A stretch of DNA of 29,085 nucleotides. It comes from Zygophlyctis sp. KS116 (Eukaryota; Chytridiomycota). The stretch spans positions 1 through 29,085 of the forward strand of contig BAAFSQ010000119.1 in the NCBI GenBank assembly GCA_054661495.1, written 5' to 3'. This document shows, piece after piece, positions 8,413 to 20,291 of the stretch. Numbering within the stretch: the stretch's first letter is position 1; each line of letters starts with the position of its first letter. Made by a program: the position numbers and the translations under genes. The notes beneath the pieces are model-generated. The model ran no database searches, was not told the DNA's origin, and saw only the letters and a list, made by a program, of their open reading frames with translations.

Positions 8413-10978
8413 TTATAATTTTTCTCCCATCCAAAATGAAGCGTACATATTGACTCTATCGATATAAAGGGTTTCGCCTTCACGAATTTGACACGCACTA
8501 ACGGCAAATCCAAGCTCTTCAAAAAGAGAAATATACCATGGATGTTTACCAGCAGATCTCCAAAATACTTTCCCTCCTTTAGCCATTTTATTAGCAACTG
8601 CTGAGATCTCAGCTGTAGCATCTTCAAGGGAGAACCAATCCAAGTGATCCATTAAAATGACTTTAGTCAATTCTCCATCCTTCACTTCATTGTTGAGGAC
8701 ATTAACAATCATATCTGTATGAATTCTTATCGCATCGAGTCTCTCAGGTTCTTCTTTGAGTTTTTTAAATCCTTCCTCGGACAAATAGGATGGAGCAGAA
8801 GAAGGGTGATACTTTTGCATAAGTGGCATATAGTAAAAGTAGTTTTGGGTTTTCAAATGCGAGTTTTTAATCACAGGATCAAACGTATTCACAATGTAAT
8901 CATATACCGAGCCTTGCATATAAAATCAGCAAATCATACCTTCTTGTATTATCATCTGCATCTGAGCAGGAGGAACCCCAAGAGCACCCCATAAAAACCG
9001 ATCATTATTCAAAATTCGGATCAACCAAGTAGAAAGGAAATGAGGACGGATTTCGGACTCCCAGACTTTATATTGTTCCTCGATGGTATCAGCATTGCAC
9101 ATTCTTTCCACAGCCGATTTTAAGCCCTTTAATTTTACTACCCAAGAAAACACACGGATAGCCAAACCAGAGCACCCAGTTTTAAAGAGGGTTTTGAAAT
9201 TTGCTGATTGTTTCCAAAAATGATAGGCAAACGGAGAAAGGTGTGGAGAGAAGTGAGTGTCAAGTACAGTGGAGAAGTTTGGAATATAACCTTCACCAAA
9301 TAGAGACCAAAAATCTTCATAAGAAAGAGACTGAATCCCCGCCAATTTCAATTCCAAAAGATTGTTTTGACAAGGATTTAAATCAACAGCATGTATTCTA
9401 AAATATTAGATGAAGTATAAGTACCTAGCAGGACCAACTTGGATGGCATATTCCAGCACATTGCATCCACCACTAGAAATTACCATCATATGATCCTCTT
9501 TCTTAAGATCAAGAAATTGCAGATCAACCAGAGGGTCTTCCCAAGTAAATGCATATATGTAAGTGTTGAATCTAGGGATCAAATTAACATCAAATGGCTG
9601 ACGCCAACGTAAACCTTGGCCATGAATATGCTCGGATGAGACAACATGGGAGGGCTTTTCCATATTTGATTTTTGCGTCGAGCAAGTCCCAGAATCTTCT
9701 TCTGCAGACATTGCAGATTCACTATCATCTACCTCTACATTTTCTTTCAAGTCTAAATCAAACATTGGCATATTTCCATTTTTCTGGGCCCCTACCCATA
9801 TATAATAGGGGATCTTGATTAAAGGTCTAATAAAATTGTTTTTACAGTTTAAAGACTTCACCGTTTTGAAGCAGTGTTCCAGATAATCACGACGAGAAGG
9901 GTGCAAATAGATATTATCCAAATCAAACCACATTGACCAGAACCAACGCATTAACCAACCCAATTGGCGAGTAGGATCTGCACTTCTCTTGTGAGACACA
10001 TAAAAGTCAGCAATCCCTTTCCTTCAATATGAAAAATATACCTATAATTCCAGCAGGTGATAAAATTTCAGTCAATCTGTCAATTAAGGGATAGAAACTC
10101 TCCATCATTGAAAGTGAGTAAGATAGGGTAACAAGGGCTATTTCTAGAGTTTCAGGAAAGTCATCTTTTGGAATTTCAAATTTGGAAGCATCCATACAAA
10201 GAACAGTCACATTAGTCCAACCAAGACGCTTAAAACGCTCTTCAGCGACTTTACAAAGGGAAGGCGTGATATCTACCACGTATACTCTATCAAAATTTCT
10301 TATAGGATAAAATGAATTCATTCGTTCCACATTCTCTCCAGTCCCTAATAATCATTCAATTGTAACATTACCTCCACCAATATCTATCCAAGCAAATCTC
10401 TTATCTTCAGCAAAAAGCAATGAAGGTGACATTGGAGGAGATGGCAGAAATTGAGGATCCTATTTAATAAGATTTTCAAGTTTAATATTTACATTTACTG
10501 ATTCACCAATTTTTCCTACTTTAAAATTGTCTTTAAATCGACAGGGATAAACTTGTTTTAGCTGAGCCGCACAAAGTTTCAACATTGTATTTCTCCCTCG
10601 AAGTAATCTAAGAATTTATTCTAATTAATAATACCTTTTTCTAGTAACATCATAGACACTAGCCTGCCCTTCATAGAATTGTTCCAATCGTGACTGATGA
10701 TCAGACGAATCAACCCCAGTAAACTTTTTACTAGATAGAAAAGGTTTTAAAAAGCAATTGTACGCAAAGACTAGAAAAGGACGACCAGTTGAAATCGCAA
10801 CAGAAACAAGCGCGATTAGGAGTCCCAATGTTACAACTTGGAAACCAGTCGGAAGATAAGCGATCGCAGAGTAAGAATTTTTCAGAGATTCTTTGATCGC
10901 ACCAAAATAAGATTTTGTTGGAATCAAATCAGTTGCCAACAAAATCCCAGAGATCGCCACCAATGCGTAAATGTGCAT
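8413..10978 (-). CDS. BTA1: Betaine-lipid (DGTS) synthase
   Basis: Seven exons: 10978-10635, 10607-10499, 10459-10372, 10344-10042, 10016-9425, 9397-8940 and 8912-8413, giving 797 residues; introns are 25-39 nt. It converts diacylglycerol and S-adenosylmethionine to diacylglyceryl-trimethylhomoserine on ER membranes. An N-terminal membrane segment precedes DHQSRLEQFYEGQASVYD and the methyltransferase motif WIDIGGGTGEN (about 175-185), the BtaB-like half. The BtaA-like half starts near residue 440 with YAFTWEDP, then AVDLNPCQNNLLELK, FWSLFGEG and LEDATAEISA. The order (methyltransferase first) is the one I associate with fungi and is reversed relative to the algal enzyme. I chose the first ATG of the open frame; 90 nt upstream stay open without an ATG. 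The second intron could use either of two donors (39 or 33 nt). DGTS commonly replaces phosphatidylcholine when phosphate is scarce. Confidence 0.94.
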
Positions 10979-11193
10979 TGATGATGATTTCGGCAGTTTA
11001 CTCCCAGTAGCGACTGAGACTCCTTGCTGATGTGCACCTACAATATTTGTTCTAGGAGTTATTTTGGCCCTGTATATTAGATGATGATTTTTACATTTTT
11101 TTAGCTTTAAACGCTTGAGCTCCTGGACCTCAAAGCTCAACACATGTTGAAATGTTTAGGAATGGTACTGGATCTAGTTTATATTTAATTGCT
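10979..11193. other. Gap between BTA1 and the GTPase gene
   Basis: About 215 bp. The BTA1 frame remains open for part of it but contains no ATG, and I could not find a spliced upstream exon that fits. The interval should hold the BTA1 promoter and the 3' end of the upstream GTPase gene, which lies on the same strand. No RNA gene or repeat is seen. Confidence 0.5.
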
Positions 11194-12648
11194 TTAATTC
11201 ATAACTCCTTGAGCAAATCCTGTTAGCATGTTTAGTCCACGTTTCCAAAGATAAAAATTTCCCATTAAAACAAGAGTAGTAGAAAACCTCGCAAAACGGA
11301 CAAATTGTCTGATTGCTTCAATAACATGTGCTACAATTGTAGTAATCAATTTGTTCATTTTTGATCCCCATCTGGCATACTTTGCAATTTCTTCAGATTT
11401 ACGATGATGAGAAGCTCGAATATCAGCAGAAAAATTATGATAATTACGATCCCAAATCTCTCTAGCTACTAAAGCAGATTCTGCAGGTTGCAATTTCTCT
11501 GTAAAAGCTTCCAAAGTAGATAAAGAGGTATTTGCGATTCCTTCTACTTCTCTCATGACAGTCCGTAAGTGTTTACGTCCATTAATTTGAACTGGATGAT
11601 TTCCAGACTTTCTAATTTTATCCACAAATTCAGTCCAAATGGTATTTGAAGCCTTAAATTAAATTCTAAATATTCTTTTACCTCTGCAGCCATATTAGAG
11701 ACAAGAGCCTCAGTTGCAGTTACCATATTAAACCTATTACCACCTCCACGAATCTGAGTCAATAGTTCATTTACCAACTGACATACAACCATTCCATCTA
11801 CATGAATTCCACCAACTTTAAAAGGATCTATATCTGTCATGATTGATTCTGAAAGTTCACCACATGCCTCTTGATGTTCAGACATATTTCCTGAATTTAT
11901 AAATGGTATTTTAACCAATTCCAAGTTAAAATTATCCTTTACCAATTGTCGAACTTTATTAGTCATTTCATCTCCCGTATCTTCTTGTAATAAATCTGAA
12001 AGTAACTTTGATGCAGGTAATCCAGCATTTATTGACATATTTTCACATAAAACAATAGATCTGGTAATATCAACTTGATCACTAGACGTAGCATGACCCA
12101 TATTTATAACCTGCATGACAGTTTCTAAACCACCAGTTGTAAAACATCCTCTTTCAAAAACTAAAATCTTTGAAGCTAATCTTGCAGCTAATCCCATAAC
12201 AAATGGAATTGCAGTTTGATTATGATTTGAGCCTCCCTATACTTTTAAAGAGAGTGTAACCTACTTCACAATCTAAAAATATAAGATGACCTTTTACAGG
12301 ATGTTTAAAAAGAATCATATCAATTCCATGCGTACACGGAACATTTCCAGGAGCCGAAGAGAAATTATTATCTCTGTTTCCGGTAATATGTTCTCTAATG
12401 TTTGACGCAGTGAATGATTTCCCAGATCTACCAAATCCAGCAAATGCGATAATGTATAATGGAGCCGGAAGTTGAGACAACAAGATCTCTGCTTCATCAG
12501 TAATTCCTGTGGCAATGTATTTTACAGACCCATTCCCCTCCATTGTATCAAACTTGATCAATGGCACCGGTTGTTCTAGAGTACTCCAATGCGGTAAATT
12601 TGGCCGATGTCGAATGGAGTTTAGCAGATTGGATATTGTACTTGACAT
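11194..12648 (-). CDS. GB1/RHD3-type large GTPase
   Basis: Exons 12648-12265, 12236-11682 and 11652-11194 give 465 residues; introns are 28 and 29 nt. The GTP-binding core matches the guanylate-binding/atlastin group: P-loop GFGRSGKS (about residues 74-81), switch I PCTHGIDM, and switch II LDCEGGSNHNQ, which is rebuilt exactly by removing intron 1. The RD motif usually found as G4 in this family is not obvious; the corresponding area reads SIVLCENMSINAG. A helical middle region follows. The C-terminus has an amphipathic to hydrophobic stretch (TTLVLMGNFYLWKRGL) that could touch or enter membrane. Known relatives fuse ER membranes (atlastin, Sey1) or act in immunity (GBP). The assignment to the superfamily is firm; the specific role is not. 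Confidence 0.82.
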
Positions 12649-12870
12649 TTTTTAGCACTTGGCGTGGGACAGGGGCACGGGTAATTACGGTTGTCTCTTT
12701 TGTACCATCTACCATCTACATAATCTACATAATTCACACAATTCACATGATTGACTCTTTCCATTGAAAGTATTAATCTATTGAAATTCATTCTCTAATT
12801 AGTTTAGAAACGTTTAATGTCTTTGAGTCTTAAGAATTTAAACCTACAGAAACACCTAGTCGTAGTAAAA
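12649..12870. promoter_or_regulatory. Divergent promoter region of GTPase gene and SMD3
   Basis: 222 bp separate the two divergent start codons. It is mixed: a G-rich part near 12661-12680, the imperfect repeat array at 12703-12752, then AT-rich sequence up to the SMD3 start. No coding exon or RNA gene is recognised. It must carry both promoters; no specific factor site is claimed. Confidence 0.5.
12703..12752. repeat. Short imperfect tandem repeats (7-bp and 9-bp units)
   Basis: Two copies of taccatc (12703-12716) are followed by four related 9-bp units: tacataatc, tacataatt, cacacaatt and cacatgatt (12717-12752). This looks like a decaying minisatellite in the divergent promoter. Function unknown. 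Confidence 0.8.
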
Positions 12871-13251
12871 ATGTCTGTGGGTGTCCCAATAAAGGTACTG
12901 TTAAAACTCTAATTGTAGTTGATCCATGAAGCTCAAGGCCATATTATTACAATAGAACTTAAAAATGGAAGTTTATATAGAGGCAAATTAATTGATGCGG
13001 AAGATTCAATGAATGTGCAATTAAAAGATATCACTTGTACAGCAAGGGATGGTAGAGTTTCTCATTTAGATCAAGTTTATGTTCGAGGATCTCAAGTCCG
13101 ATTTATAATTGTTCCAGATATGTTGAAGAATGCACCATTGTTTAAGAGGATGACTGATCGTACAAGAGGAACAGCAAAGGGGGCTGCCATGGCTGCGGCT
13201 GCTGAAGCTGCTGCAAGAGGCGGACGGTCTGGTCGTGGTGGGAGATTTTAG
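12871..13251 (+). CDS. SMD3: Spliceosomal Sm core protein D3
   Basis: Exon 12871-12894 codes MSVGVPIK; a 24-nt intron (12895-12918) is removed; exon 12919-13251 continues [17 protein letters not shown]. The total is 118 residues. The Sm1 motif ([27 protein letters not shown]) and Sm2 motif ([15 protein letters not shown]) are intact, followed by LKNAPLFK, which is diagnostic of SmD3. The tail is Ala-rich and ends in RGG-type repeats ([11 protein letters not shown]), the usual target of symmetric arginine methylation. The protein forms the heptameric ring on U1, U2, U4 and U5 snRNAs, so it serves the splicing of the same tiny introns seen here. Its stop is 25 bp before the AGS1 start on the same strand. 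Confidence 0.96.
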
Positions 13252-13276
13252 TTTCCCATGTCAAATTCAATTAAAA

Positions 13277-16200
13277 ATGAAATGTTTGATGCTATCATTC
13301 TACTCTCTTGTTTTGTCTGCTCCATTGTCATTGTCCAATCAGAAATACAATTTAAATCAGGTGAATACCTCTAATCCATTGTATTATGAGTCTAAATGGA
13401 ATAAGACTGATTACTTTTCTTCGCCAGAGTCTTGGAGATTTCCATTTTATACATTGTTTTTAGATCGTTGGGCTGATGGTGATCCAAGAAATAACGATTT
13501 ACTCAACACCGCGTATGAGTATGATCCTTATCAAACGTCTTTTAGATTTGGAGGAGATGTCATGGGAATGATTGATAAATTAGATTATTTACAAAATTTA
13601 GGAATTAAAGGTTTGTATATTGCTGGTACTCCATTCTTAAATCAACCTTGGGATTATCATGGTTATAATCCACTTGATTTTACTATTCTTGATCCTCATT
13701 TAGGGACTTTGGAAGAATGGAGACTTATGATCAAACAAGCGCATGATAGAGGAATGTATGTTATTATAGATTTGACTGTTGTTACATTGGGTGATTTATT
13801 GGCATTTGAAGGGTACTTTTATAGTCTTAATTATAGATTTGTAAATAAATCTACTCCTTTTGATTTGAACGGGTATCCAGTAGAATATAAAACAGAAACT
13901 CAATATTTGGATTTTTCAGTAATTACTATAAAAAACTTAATTATAGTTGAATAATACGCTAGATCCTAATTGTCAGCTTCCAGAGTTATGGGATGATCAG
14001 GGAGGACCATTGAATGTATCGCTTCCAAGAGGCTGCTATGATTCAGATTTTAATCAATATGGGGATATTGAGGCTTTTGGGAGTTATCCAAATTGGAAAA
14101 GGCAATTTTCAAAGTTTTCTGGTGTTCAGGATAGACTGCGTGAATGGAAAGTATCACAAAAGTTGATTGCTTTATCGTGTTTAGTTATATCTTCACTTGA
14201 TATAGATGGATTTCGTATCGATAAAGCTACTCAAATTACTTTAAACTTTTTGTCAAAGGAATGGGCTCCAGGAATGAGGAAATGTGCAAGAACATATGGG
14301 AAAAACAACTTTTTCATTCCAGGGGAAATTACTGCACGTATTGATTTTGGTGGATTATATATTGGAAAAGGATTGAAACAAAAGTTTGAAAGTATTGAGC
14401 AAGTTATGAATGCACCACCTTCTTCATTTTCAAGGACATCTTATGGTGTAGATTCTACAGCTTTTCATTATAGCATATATAGATCTTTGGTATCTTTTCT
14501 CGGAATATATGGAAATATTGATTCAGATTTACCAATTGATTTGATAGATGCATGGAATAAGATGTTATTATCAATAGATTACGTGAATGCAGAATCTCAA
14601 AAGTTGGATCCAAGGTAAAATTATTATATTTAATCAGTAGAGAAATGTATGGAATTGGTAATCAGGACACATTTCGTTGGCCTTCATTAAAGATGGGCAT
14701 TGAAAGAGAGAGATTAGGATTCTTTTTGACTACAATTCTTTTACCGGGAATACCTCTCTTGTATGGTATTTAAAAGTAATAAAATAGATATTATGGGGAT
14801 GATCAGGCATTTTACTTGCATGACTCAATTGCAGAAAATTATGTTTATGGTCGTCAACCAATGTCTGCTTCATTGGCCTGGGTTCTACATGGCTGCTTTA
14901 AGGGGAATGCATCATATCAGTATTATCAAATTCCTTTTGATAAAATACGGAATGGATGCAATGATGTATCTCAAACTTATGATCATTTTGATGTTACATC
15001 ATCCCAGTATACACTTTTAAAACAGATGCATGAATTGCGCTCAATTTACGAAGTTTTAAATGATGGACTAAATCTCCAAACTTTATCAAAAAAAACTAAA
15101 TTTGTAAACGTTTCAACCGTAGATTATGTAACCAATTATAGTATTTTTTGTTATCATATTAATCATAGCAATTAAAGGTGTCTGGTCTGCTTCACGAACG
15201 TATTTGGCTGGCCAAACAAAGCCTGTTAATTTGGTTACAGATACTGTTTGGTTAATTTTTTCGAATCAAGACTACGAGTGGAAGAGTGAATGTAATACGG
15301 ATGAGGAAATGGGGACTCCCTACTTGGTGGGGGATTCAATCAGGAACTTATTTCCACCATATGACATTTACACTGTTAGTAAAGGCATAAAATCGGCCTG
15401 CATCGAGGGAATTATCCTACCGCCTTTTGGTTTCAAAGCTTTCGTCAAGTCATCAGAATGGGTCGCGACGTCTCCAACATTACTTTCTTTTAAGCCAGGT
15501 CACGATTCAAGAATATTACGCCCAGAATCCACTAAATATGGCGAGATGAAAGTACCATTTTCTTTTTCGTTCTCAGATGTTATGGATTGTGTAAGCGTTC
15601 TTTCTTCGATGAGTTTTGAAGTGGGGAACTTAATTCCTGACTCTATTAAATGTAAAACGGAACAATTACAACTCGCATCAATGATACAACCAGTGAAATG
15701 GACAATCGAAGGCATTTTAGATAAAGTTCCAGATGGTGTATTTTCTGTATCTATTGGAAAAAATGCAAAAACTATTGATGCGCGAAGTATCAAGGTAATT
15801 AATTACTTTTGTATGAAACAATAGATTGCCTCAACATTTTTGTTTAGAGTTGGAACCTCCAATAATCCTATTGTTTTCCCGCAAAATAATAATTTTAGTT
15901 ATTCGCTACTGGAAAAATCGAATAGTGGATATACAATAAACCATGTTGCAATCGGCTCTGATTTGTTCAGATATTCCGTTGATTACGGCCAGTCTTGGAC
16001 TCAGTGGGGAAACTTTGAGCGTATCACGTATTTAGAAACATCTGCATTTAAGAAATTAGGTATAGAACATGTAATCGTAGATTACTGGTGCAAAAAATGT
16101 GGGGCAGTGTCTGCTCGAGTTTATGGTGATCTTTCTGCTACACCATCGATCTTTCCGAAGCTTTATGTCCAAGGAGAATTTAACATGTATGGATTAGATA

Positions 16201-19200
16201 GAGCCATGGAAAATCAAATGATCAAAAGGAAGGATGGGTTTTCTTTTCCATTTGTGTGGAATTTCCCTACAGAATTTTCATTTGATATTTGGGGTGATGG
16301 GTCTATTATATTTGGTGATGTTGATGGTGATCATATTCTGGACCGACTTCCCCCGAATTCACAGCTTCATACTAGAATTAAGTTGGACAATCCTCCACAA
16401 AACTACGTTGGATGGACAATCTTTATAGGAGATGATCTAGAATTTAAACTGAAGCCTTCCGGTAGTTGGATAGTTAGTATGATCACATTTCTAGTTTTGT
16501 TAATTTGCCCTACGTTTGCAGCGCTTCTTGTGATATATGTTTTCCGTAAATTATCGTATGCAGTTATCGAAAATACAACTGGAAATGATTCTTCAAATGA
16601 AGAAAATGGGAAAGATGATTTTCAAACACGTTTAGTTAATTCATTATATCCAAAAAATAACATCAATCCTAAATCAATTATCTTCAAGCCTCACAACGTT
16701 CTAATAGCAACTCTTGAATACGAGATTCCAGATTTGAAAATCAAAGTAAGAATTGGAGGTCTGGGAGTTATGTCATCATTGATAGGGAATCATTTGGTCG
16801 ATACTAAACTTTTTTGGGTAGTTCCTATGATAGGGGGTAAATTTATTTGACGCCAGTAATCTTTCTAGGAATCGAATATCCGGTTCAAACCAATGAAATG
16901 CCTATTATTGTAACTATACTTGGAAATTTTTATAAAGTGGATGTGTTTACACACCATTTTGAAAATATCACTTATTTTTTGCTCGACTCTCCGATTTTTC
17001 GAGCCCGAACAGGAGGGGAGCCATATCCTCCTAGGATGGATGATTTTGAAGCTGCAGTATTTTACAGTTGCTGGAATCAGTCGATAGCGGAACTTCTAAG
17101 ACGCGAGTCTGTTGAATTATTTCATTGCAATGATTATCATTGTGCGCTAGCCCCGGTAAGTATGATTATTTCTCAAGATCAGTTATACCTTCTACCAGCT
17201 ACAGTACCGGTAGCCGTCTCTGTTCATAATGGTGACTTTCAGGGCTTATTTCCATTGCGTTCAGCTGAAGAGAGGAAACAAATTTGTTCAATGTTTAATC
17301 TTAGCCAAGAAATATGCATTAAGTATATCCAGTATGGAAATACATTCAATTTACTTCATGCAGTAACTACTTATGTTCGTATCCATCAACATGGTGTTGG
17401 TGTGCACGGAGTCAGTGACAAGTATGGGGATCGCTGCATGTAAGTTTAATTTTTTTAAGCAAAGTAATCGATATCCTGCTATGTGGTGTCTAAAGAAAAT
17501 GGAATCTCTTCCAAACCCGAACCCAAGGGACTGCGAAGATGAAGTGTCCCATTCTCTTCCTGCTGAAATTGAAAGTGATGATTACCGAGTTACTCAGAAG
17601 CAATTAGCCCAAGAATGGGCGGGCCTAGCACCTTTAACCGGAGTCACTCTTTTAGTTTTTGTTGGTAGATGGTCTCATCAAAAAGGAATTGATTTGATTG
17701 CCGACTTGGCACCAAGAATTCTAGATCGATATCAGAATGTTCAGATGATTTGTGTCGGTCCCATTATTGATATACACGGTCGTTTGGCAGCTTTGAAGCT
17801 TGCAAGAACCGCCGATCTATATCCAGGTCGCCTTTTTGCCAAGCCTGAATTTACTGCAGTACCAAAATATGTTTTTGAAGCTTGTGATTTTGTTTTAATA
17901 CCATCTCGGGATGAGCCATTTGGGCTGGTTGCAGTTGAATTTGGTAGATCGGGAGCTTTAGGAATCGGTTCTTATGTTGGTGGGCTTGGATCCATGCCCG
18001 GATGGTATTTGGTTCCGATTTTAAGATTAGGTGGTTCCCAATTGAAAGTTCAGAAACTTCACATCTGCATGATCAGTTTTGGAATGCGATAGAGTTAGCT
18101 TTGGATTCCTCTTGGCTTTCCCGTGTAGTGATGCGAAAGACAAGCCTTCGACAGCGCTTTCCTGTCTCTAAATGGCTAGAAGGATTAAAGTCTCTCTACT
18201 CTCATGTTATTCAAAATAGTGAGGACTTCTTATTAAAGATAACTGGTGAAAACAATCATGATGCTGGGCCCCGGCGTATATTTTCCGCGAATCGTGAACT
18301 CTTGATTCGGTCCGGGGTGCCAGAGCTTGCTTCAGAAAATGATATTAAAATTCTCCAGCAAAAAATCGAAAACTTCGAGGCAGGACAGGCGGCTGATTCA
18401 ACTCCAGATGAAGGACCAAATGATTTAGATGAAGAGGATACTTGTGATTTTAAATTATTATCTTTGGGAAAAATCTCACCTTTAATGATAGGATCTTTGC
18501 GATTTTCCACAAATTCTTCGAGTGGGAGTCTTCAAAACAGAAATTTATCTCAAGTAAATATATCATCACTTTTTGACAGTGTTGCATTGGAAACGATACG
18601 AAAAAATGGACTGTACACAGTTAAAACCTTTGAACAGTTTTGTGACCATGATGGAAAAGTGATGATGCAGTACAAACAAGATTTAGCTCGGCTGGACAGC
18701 CAAAATTCACACCAAGATCTTTGTATCGCTGAAACTATCAAGAGTGCTGAAAGATCATATTTCTGGGATCTTCGGTAATAATCATTTAGTTTAAAACAAA
18801 AGCCAAAAAGTTGCTGGTGAACGAAGAGCAGGCGAAGAAGGCGGCGGAAAGGTATATGAAATGATGCAAAAAGGACCATTTACTTGGCCTCTATATTCTA
18901 TGATATTAGCGTTTGGTCAAATGTTGGGATTTTCGGCATTTCAAGTAGCCATGATAACAAATAATGAATTTAATGCTGATTGGGTAACATATGTAACTGC
19001 TACAATATATATTGCAGGATCTTTAGTGTGGTGGAATCTTTACAGGTATGCATTGATTACTTATTGATTTCAGTTTTTATCCATCGCGTTTGGTTTTGAC
19101 AGTGCCCTTTGGATTTTATTCTATTACTTTTGCTTTTCTGTTTATAACAAATCTTATACTAGCAGATTCTTATTATTTTTGGTTTACTAACCATATTGGA

Positions 19201-20220
19201 TTATGGCTGTAAGTTTTGTAATTCTAAAGCTAGATATACTTTCTCATCATCTAGTGGATTTTTATACTTTTCGTTAAATTTTGGTGAAGAAATATCATCC
19301 TCTACGGAAATATGTATTCAAAGATCTAGTATTCTACAAGGTTTTCGACAATTGGTGATGGGTATTTGAACAAATTCTAATATTTAGCTTCCATTTGGTA
19401 CTGGAGTAGTCCAATTGGCTCCCGAGTATCATACTCAATATCAATGGTGTCATTTGTTTTAGCCGTGATTTGCTCTTTTTGCACATATTTCCTTCATTTA
19501 GGATTACCCGACTGCTATTCTAGCTCCAGTCCTTCAATCCCATATTTTTGGAGATCCTTGATTAATCGAAATCTTGTGAAATGGTTTTTACTTTCTGAAT
19601 CCCTCTCCTCTTTTTGGCTTGGAAATCTATATGGCCGAACATGGAAATTTTTATGGATGCAACCTCTGCCTCCTTGGGTAATTTTTGTATTTGTATTTTT
19701 CTTTTTTGTGATTGTTTGGCTAAGTATACTATACTTGTTCCAATACTGGAGTAAAACCCATTCCTGGTAATTATATTTTTTGTAAATTAAAGGATAATGT
19801 GTATATTTGCAATTGGTCTTGTATCACCTCGATGGGCCCAAGTATTTTGGTCTACTAGCTTTATGTAAATCTATTAAATTTAATCAAAGTGGACGATCCC
19901 TTTCTTGGGCTTTTTCCTATGGACCATTTTTATCTCTTGGATTATTCTGTTGGCTTGGAGTTTTAGATGCATTTGCGCAAGTTGGATTATCCATGATGCT
20001 CCTTCAAACCTTGACTAGAATCCATGTGTCAGCAGTATTATTCCTATCTCAAATCCTGTCAAGCGTATTTCTATGCCTAAGTCTCTTATCGGACATCAAC
20101 CCTTTTCCAAACATTTTGTATTCAGACTCTGTATACTTTTGGATTGTATTTCTGTTGTATGTGATTTGTGCATATGGATATCTATTCTTTTTCAGAACAG
20201 AGTGTCTCTCTCGGCCGTGA
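13277..20220 (+). CDS. AGS1: Cell-wall alpha-1,3-glucan synthase
   Basis: Fifteen exons: 13277-13918, 13947-14614, 14638-14760, 14788-15140, 15169-15794, 15825-16836, 16869-17439, 17465-18004, 18031-18774, 18803-19045, 19074-19208, 19234-19361, 19388-19766, 19793-19864 and 19890-20220. They give 2188 residues; introns are 23-32 nt. A signal peptide (MKCLMLSFYSLVLSAPLS) leads into an extracellular GH13 amylase-like domain with DIDGFRIDKATQ (nucleophile Asp about 306) and IPGEI (acid/base Glu about 341). After one membrane pass (about residue 1025) comes the cytosolic GT5 synthase: RIGGLGVMSSL (about 1113), VGRWSHQKGID (about 1398) and PSRDEPFGLVAVEFG (Glu about 1482). The last 430 residues form a multi-pass export domain with HVSAVLF-like helices. 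The gene looks intact. It makes and exports alpha-1,3-glucan for the wall; the start follows the last in-frame ATG that gives a signal peptide. Confidence 0.96.
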
Positions 20221-20229
20221 TTTTTAGAC

Positions 20230-20235
20230 AATAAA
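20230..20235 (+). terminator. Possible polyadenylation signal after AGS1
   Basis: AATAAA lies ten bases past the AGS1 stop, in the 71-bp gap before RPN10. In such AT-rich sequence the hexamer can occur by chance, so this is only suggestive. Confidence 0.4.
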
Positions 20236-20291
20236 CATTTATATCAAGTCTAGGGGAATAGGAAAATAAGCTTTTAAAATAAGTTTTTAAA

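Noticed and set aside
8719-8994. Plus-strand frame opposite BTA1.
   Set aside because: It is a shadow of conserved BTA1 coding sequence with no motif of its own.
18851-18872. A 22-nt intron in AGS1 (GTATATG...AAAAAG).
   Set aside because: The sequence reads through in frame, and its removal would break the frame into the following membrane domain.
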